Source of the DNA: CAYJEO01 sp044432805
GTDB lineage: Bacteria; Bacillota_I; Bacilli_A; RF39; UBA660
Length of the DNA: 8,527 nucleotides
Direction: 5' to 3'
Assembly: GCA_044432805.1 (NCBI GenBank)
Contig: JAWXUI010000044.1
Coordinates: 1-8,527 of the forward strand
In this document: piece after piece, positions 6,303-8,527 of the stretch
How positions within the stretch are numbered: position 1 is the stretch's first letter
How the letters are laid out: the number at the start of each line of letters is the position of its first letter
Program-made: the position numbers and the translations under genes
Notes under the pieces: generated by a model
The model's database searches: none
Told to the model about the DNA's origin: nothing
The model's input: only the letters and a program-made list of their open reading frames with translations

Positions 6303-6416
6303 ATGGCTACTAAAAAAAGTGTCGCTGCTTCTAAAAAAAATATAAAAAAAGCAATAAAAGCGCATAAAGAAAATTCAAAACATAACGGTATAGATACTGA
6401 TAACGATAATAGATAA
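6303..6416 (+). CDS. Small basic protein of unknown function (37 aa)
   Basis: This short gene has an excellent ribosome binding site, AAAGGAGG (6287-6294), 8 nt before its ATG, and its own intrinsic terminator, so it is probably real. The product begins MATKKSVAASKKNIKKAIKA. The first 27 residues are rich in lysine and alanine, like a short amphipathic or nucleic-acid-binding helix, and the last ten (GIDTDNDNR-type tail) are acidic and polar. There are no cysteines, no membrane segment and no signal peptide. I do not recognise a family. It lies between the tracrRNA and ordinary chromosomal genes, on the strand opposite to the cas operon. A link to CRISPR is possible only by position. An upstream ATG at 6296 opens a 5-codon frame and is not the start. 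Confidence 0.7.
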   Translation: MATKKSVAASKKNIKKAIKAHKENSKHNGIDTDNDNR

Positions 6417-6445
6417 AAAAAGACACTTGAAAAAGTGTTTTTTTT
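6415..6445 (+). terminator. Intrinsic terminator after the 37-aa gene
   Basis: ACACTT (6423-6428), loop GAAA, AAGTGT (6433-6438), running into a tract of eight Ts (6438-6445). The A-run before the stem (6415-6421) can extend the pairing with the T-run. It begins at the stop codon of the small gene. Confidence 0.85.
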
Positions 6446-6490
6446 AATAAAAATTAACCCTACCTAAATTATACAAAAAAATACATACTA

Positions 6491-6499
6491 TGCTATAAT
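6491..6499 (+). promoter_or_regulatory. Extended -10 promoter of the membrane-protein gene
   Basis: TGCTATAAT on the plus strand is a perfect extended -10 (TGn-TATAAT, box at 6494-6499). No strong -35 is seen 17 nt upstream. Transcription would start near 6506, 18 nt before the ATG at 6524, just leaving room for the GAGG ribosome binding site (6513-6516). Confidence 0.65.
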
Positions 6500-6523
6500 T
6501 AATAATAGAAAAGAGGTTTTTAA

Positions 6524-6955
6524 ATGGATTTAATAAATTTATCAATTTTAATTTTTATAATATTAGAAAGTTCAAACGTAATTATACTATACTTCTTTCC
6601 TGATTCTAAATTAGGAAACGGAGTTGCTGTATTTAATAATTACCATCTAATAAAAAAAGATGAAGATAATTATCTATTTGCAAAATATTTAATTAACTGG
6701 GTGGCAGGAACAAAACTAATATTTATAACATTATTAGCCGTCATCTTATTCTTAGGAAGTGAAATTTTAAAAGTATGGGCATTAGTGGTATTAATCTTTT
6801 CTATCGTTACTTACTTTTTTAGACTACACGTTATTATTTCTAAACTAGACAAAAAAAACATGATAACACCAAAGAATTATTCCAAAGCACTACTGGCAAT
6901 GATCATATCTTTTATTATCATGTTTACTATACCATTAATTTTATATTTAATTTAA
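6524..6955 (+). CDS. Conserved hypothetical four-helix membrane protein (143 aa)
   Basis: The product is an integral membrane protein with four predicted helices at about residues 4-24, 58-77, 82-105 and 121-142. A conserved-looking polar segment follows helix 1: ESSNVIILYFFPDSKLGNGV, then VFNNYH, and NWVAGTK leads into helix 2. A basic loop, KLDKKNMITPKNYSK, separates helices 3 and 4. Similar small proteins with the FPDSK.GNGV and NWVAGTK motifs seem familiar from low-GC Bacillota as uncharacterised proteins, but I cannot name a family or function. There is no cleavable signal peptide. Start choice is clear: GAGG lies 7 nt before the ATG. It is a single-gene unit with its own promoter and terminator. 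It could be a small transporter or sensor component; no catalytic motif is visible. Confidence 0.85.
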   Translation: MDLINLSILIFIILESSNVIILYFFPDSKLGNGVAVFNNYHLIKKDEDNYLFAKYLINWVAGTKLIFITLLAVILFLGSEILKVWALVVLIFSIVTYFFRLHVIISKLDKKNMITPKNYSKALLAMIISFIIMFTIPLILYLI

Positions 6956-6977
6956 AACAACTTAAAGTTGTTTTTTT
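6954..6977 (+). terminator. Intrinsic terminator of the membrane-protein gene
   Basis: AAAACAACT (6954-6962) and AGTTGTTTT (6966-6974) form a 9-bp stem with a 3-nt loop, ending in a T-run to 6977. The left arm overlaps the TAA stop codon. The stem is mostly A-T but contains C-G pairs at the core. Confidence 0.8.
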
Positions 6978-6986
6978 ATTGCAGAG

Positions 6987-7008
6987 AAAAAATGCTTATG
7001 CAGCATTT
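6987..7008 (-). terminator. Intrinsic terminator of the zinc-ribbon gene
   Basis: On the minus strand AAATGC (7008 to 7003) and GCATTT (6995 to 6990) form a 6-bp stem with a 7-nt loop, running into six Ts (6992 to 6987). The loop contains the stop codon of the gene. An outer pair, CAGAGA (6982-6987) with TCTCTG (7015-7020), could lengthen the hairpin. It faces the terminator at 6954-6977, so the two convergent genes are insulated from each other. Confidence 0.7.
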
Positions 7009-7157
7009 CTATTATCTCTGTTGTTTTTTCTTGCATCTCTGCATTCTTTACATCTTTGTGGTTCGCTAAAATCTCTTTGAGCGTAAAATTCTTGTTCACC
7101 AGCAGTGAAAATGAATTCTTTACCACAATCTTTACAAACGATAGTTTTGTCTTGCAT
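6996..7157 (-). CDS. Small zinc-ribbon protein (zf-trcl-like, 53 aa)
   Basis: The 53-aa product is a probable one-ribbon zinc protein. Two CxxC knuckles bind the metal: C8 and C11 in VCKDCGKEF, and C36 and C39 in RCKECRDARK. The segment between them, FTAGEQEFYAQRDF, is the signature of the widespread 'probable zinc-ribbon' family (Pfam zf-trcl, from memory), common in Firmicutes and Clostridia, function unknown. The C-terminus is basic and asparagine-rich (RKNNRDNRNAA), which could bind nucleic acid, but this is inference. AGGAGGT (7170 to 7164) lies at ideal spacing from the ATG. A strong promoter (7231-7259) and a terminator make it a single-gene unit. Length is normal for the family. Confidence 0.9.
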   Translation of the reverse strand: MQDKTIVCKDCGKEFIFTAGEQEFYAQRDFSEPQRCKECRDARKNNRDNRNAA

Positions 7158-7230
7158 TTAAATACCTCCTCTTATAGTTTAATTAAATACTCTTATCCAT
7201 AAAAAGAAATAAAAAATTTAATTCATTTAT

Positions 7231-7259
7231 ATTATATACTTTTTATTTTAAATATGCAA
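7231..7259 (-). promoter_or_regulatory. Promoter of the zinc-ribbon gene
   Basis: On the minus strand TTGCAT (7259 to 7254), a 17-nt spacer and a perfect TATAAT (7236 to 7231). Start would be near 7224, giving a leader of about 66 nt. The AT-rich leader shows no riboswitch-like structure by eye. Confidence 0.7.
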
Positions 7260-7290
7260 ACAATTTTTGAAATATTTAATTTATTTAATT

Positions 7291-8100
7291 TTATAGTATA
7301 TTAAATATAAATATGACTAAAAGTCCTAAAATAACTCTGTAATATCCAAAAACCTTAAAATTATGATTTTTAATATAATTCATTAATAGCTTAATAGCTA
7401 TTATACTAGTTATAAATGCAACAACAAAACCGGTTAATAATATAACAATTTCCATACTTGTAAAAACAAAACCAAACTTAAGAATCTTTAATAAACTAGC
7501 ACCTATCATTACGGGAATTGCTAAAAAGAAAGTAAATTCAGCAGCAACCTCTCTTGAAAGACCAATTATAATTGCACCTATAATTGTAGCACCCGATCTA
7601 GAAGTACCTGGTATAAGCGCTAAAACTTGAAACATTCCAATATAAAGAGCTGCTTTATAAGTTATTGTACTCAAATCTGTTACAATTGGTTTTTTATCTT
7701 TAGATTCTATAATTATATATAAAACTCCATAAACTATTAGCATCAATGCGACTACTAAATAGTTATAAAATAATTCATCAATTAAATCATTAAATAAAAT
7801 TCCTATTACACCAGCGGGAATACAAGCTACTAAAACTTTAAACCATAAATCAAAAGTAGATTTTTTTTCTTCTTTTGTTTTACTAAAACTAAAAGGATTT
7901 AACTTTTTAAAATATAATATCACGACCGCTAATATAGCACCTAATTGAATAAAGACTAAAAATAGTTCTTTAAATTCGGCTGTCGTATTCATTTTTATAA
8001 ATTCATCCATTATAATTAAATGTCCTGTACTGCTTATTGGTAACCATTCAGTTATACCCTCTACAATACCAAAAATAATTGCTTTTATTATATCTATCAT
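7291..8100 (-). CDS. uppP: Undecaprenyl-diphosphatase UppP (BacA)
   Basis: UppP is the membrane phosphatase that converts undecaprenyl diphosphate to undecaprenyl phosphate, recycling the lipid carrier for peptidoglycan and other wall polymers; excess confers bacitracin resistance. The 269-aa product shows both signature motifs: EGITEWLPISSTGHL (residues 14-28, with E14 and E18) and PGTSRSG (164-170, with R168), plus many hydrophobic helices along its length. Size matches the usual 265-275 aa. The ATG at 8100 is preferred over an in-frame GTG at 8109, because AGGATGTG (8114 to 8107) is a near-consensus ribosome binding site 6 nt before the ATG but overlaps the GTG. It appears monocistronic. 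Presence of this gene implies a cell wall, arguing against true Mollicutes. Confidence 0.97.
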   Translation of the reverse strand: MIDIIKAIIFGIVEGITEWLPISSTGHLIIMDEFIKMNTTAEFKELFLVFIQLGAILAVVILYFKKLNPFSFSKTKEEKKSTFDLWFKVLVACIPAGVIGILFNDLIDELFYNYLVVALMLIVYGVLYIIIESKDKKPIVTDLSTITYKAALYIGMFQVLALIPGTSRSGATIIGAIIIGLSREVAAEFTFFLAIPVMIGASLLKILKFGFVFTSMEIVILLTGFVVAFITSIIAIKLLMNYIKNHNFKVFGYYRVILGLLVIFIFNIL

Positions 8101-8120
8101 TTTATACACATCCTAAATTA

Positions 8121-8129
8121 ATTATATCA
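8121..8129 (-). promoter_or_regulatory. Possible extended -10 promoter of uppP
   Basis: TGATATAAT on the minus strand (8129 to 8121) is a perfect extended -10. No convincing -35 is present at 17 nt; TTGCAT is nearby but only 12 nt away. Transcription would start at about 8114, leaving a very short leader of about 14 nt that begins at the ribosome binding site. AT-rich chance is possible. Confidence 0.35.
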
Positions 8130-8173
8130 TTTTATTTTATGCAAATAAATAACTTAATATAATAATTCAGTAT

Positions 8174-8202
8174 AAAAAAAATAAATCTCAACTTATTTTT
8201 TT
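8174..8202 (-). terminator. Possible AT-only terminator of the right-edge gene
   Basis: AAAAAAATAA (8175-8184) and TTATTTTTTT (8193-8202) form a perfect 10-bp inverted repeat with an 8-nt loop. On the minus strand the second arm is itself a T-run. It covers the last codons and the stop of the gene at 8193. A stem made only of A-T pairs is weak, so terminator function is uncertain. Confidence 0.4.
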
Positions 8203-8527
8203 ATCATTGCTTTTAACTTTTTGATAAATCCTAAATTTCCTTCAGGATTCTCATACCCTAATTCTTCTGGAAATTGAAATGAGATATATCCTTTTTTTTG
8301 CCATAATAAATCTCTAAGGGCATACATTTTAAAATTCAACAACGACTCCCTAATCAACATATCAACACTTTCACTTCTAACTTCGTCATCCAAACCATAA
8401 AATTCTTTACTAATTTGATTTTTTTCATCCACAACTTCTTGACCTAATAAAATTATTTCCTTTTCTGTTAAAGATGAATATTTATCAAAATCGATTATCC
8501 AATCTAAACTATTAAAATAAGCAATTT
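8193..8527 (-). CDS. 3' part of an unrecognised gene running off the right edge (110 aa visible)
   Basis: The reading frame is open from the window edge (codon at 8523-8525) to the TAA at 8193-8195, so the 5' end lies outside. The visible 110 residues include FNSLDWIIDFDKYSSLTEKE, then ISKEFYGLDDEVRSESVD, LNFKMYALRDLLWQKKG and GNLGFIKKLKAMIKK. It is a soluble, charged, mostly helical protein without membrane segments, cysteines or obvious catalytic motifs. An internal GTG at 8432 could be mistaken for the start, but the coding pattern continues upstream with a sensible composition. I do not recognise the family. It would lie upstream of uppP on the same strand, separated by about 90 bp with a possible terminator. 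Confidence 0.75.
   Translation of the reverse strand, partial: IAYFNSLDWIIDFDKYSSLTEKEIILLGQEVVDEKNQISKEFYGLDDEVRSESVDMLIRESLLNFKMYALRDLLWQKKGYISFQFPEELGYENPEGNLGFIKKLKAMIKK

Noticed and set aside
6296..6313. Mini-frame from the ATG at 6296
   Set aside because: It is only five codons and too close to the ribosome binding site; the ATG at 6303 is in the better position.
7272..7308. Inverted repeat ATATTTAA / TTAAATAT as the uppP terminator
   Set aside because: The loop is 21 nt and no T-run follows on the minus strand; it is probably AT-rich chance.
8107..8109. GTG start for uppP
   Set aside because: The ribosome binding site AGGATGTG overlaps it; the ATG at 8100 is properly spaced and gives the usual N-terminus.
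8430..8432. GTG at 8432 as the start of the right-edge gene
   Set aside because: The frame stays open to the window edge with protein-like composition and no ribosome binding site is seen before the GTG, so the gene is partial.

Overview
The window is very AT-rich and looks like part of a low-GC Bacillota chromosome. The likely source is a walled member of the Bacilli or an Erysipelotrichia- or RF39-like gut lineage, but that placement is an inference. Supporting signs are strong AGGAGG-type ribosome binding sites, heavy AT codon bias, TGG for Trp with TGA used as a stop (cas2), a peptidoglycan-cycle gene (uppP), and Cas proteins of the Firmicutes II-A type.

Positions 1-6135 hold a type II-A CRISPR-Cas locus, cut by the window only inside its array. 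The minus strand reads cas9, cas1, cas2, csn2, leader, first repeat, first spacer. The four genes overlap each other (11, 11 and 4 bp), so they are one translationally coupled operon. Cas9 (about 1328 aa from a GTG start) keeps all RuvC and HNH catalytic residues. The array has a 36-bp repeat at 29-64 and the canonical leader-anchoring motif ATTTGAG at its edge. Only the leader-proximal repeat and 28 nt of the newest spacer are inside the window. The tracrRNA is on the plus strand at about 6029-6135, divergent from cas9. Its anti-repeat matches 31 of 36 repeat positions and it ends in a clear intrinsic terminator. Its distal part appears to hold one long AT-rich hairpin plus the terminator, rather than the three hairpins of S. 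pyogenes.

Positions 6136-6300 are intergenic and carry candidate divergent promoters. One would transcribe the cas operon on the minus strand through the tracrRNA locus; the other would read rightward to a 37-aa basic mini-gene (6303-6416) that has a strong ribosome binding site and its own terminator.

Positions 6480-8527 are ordinary chromosomal genes: a four-helix conserved membrane protein of unknown function (plus), a 53-aa zinc-ribbon protein (minus), undecaprenyl-diphosphatase UppP (minus), and the 3' part of an unrecognised gene running off the right edge (minus). Convergent terminators separate the membrane protein from the zinc-ribbon gene.

How the CRISPR parts work together: Cas1, Cas2, Csn2 and Cas9 would acquire spacers at the leader-repeat junction. 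The pre-crRNA starts from a TTGACA/GATAAT promoter just past csn2. tracrRNA pairs with each repeat so that Cas9 (normally with RNase III) can mature and use the guides. The most speculative and most interesting idea is that a longer tracrRNA may carry a 9-nt match to the candidate cas9 promoter, as in S. pyogenes autoregulation.
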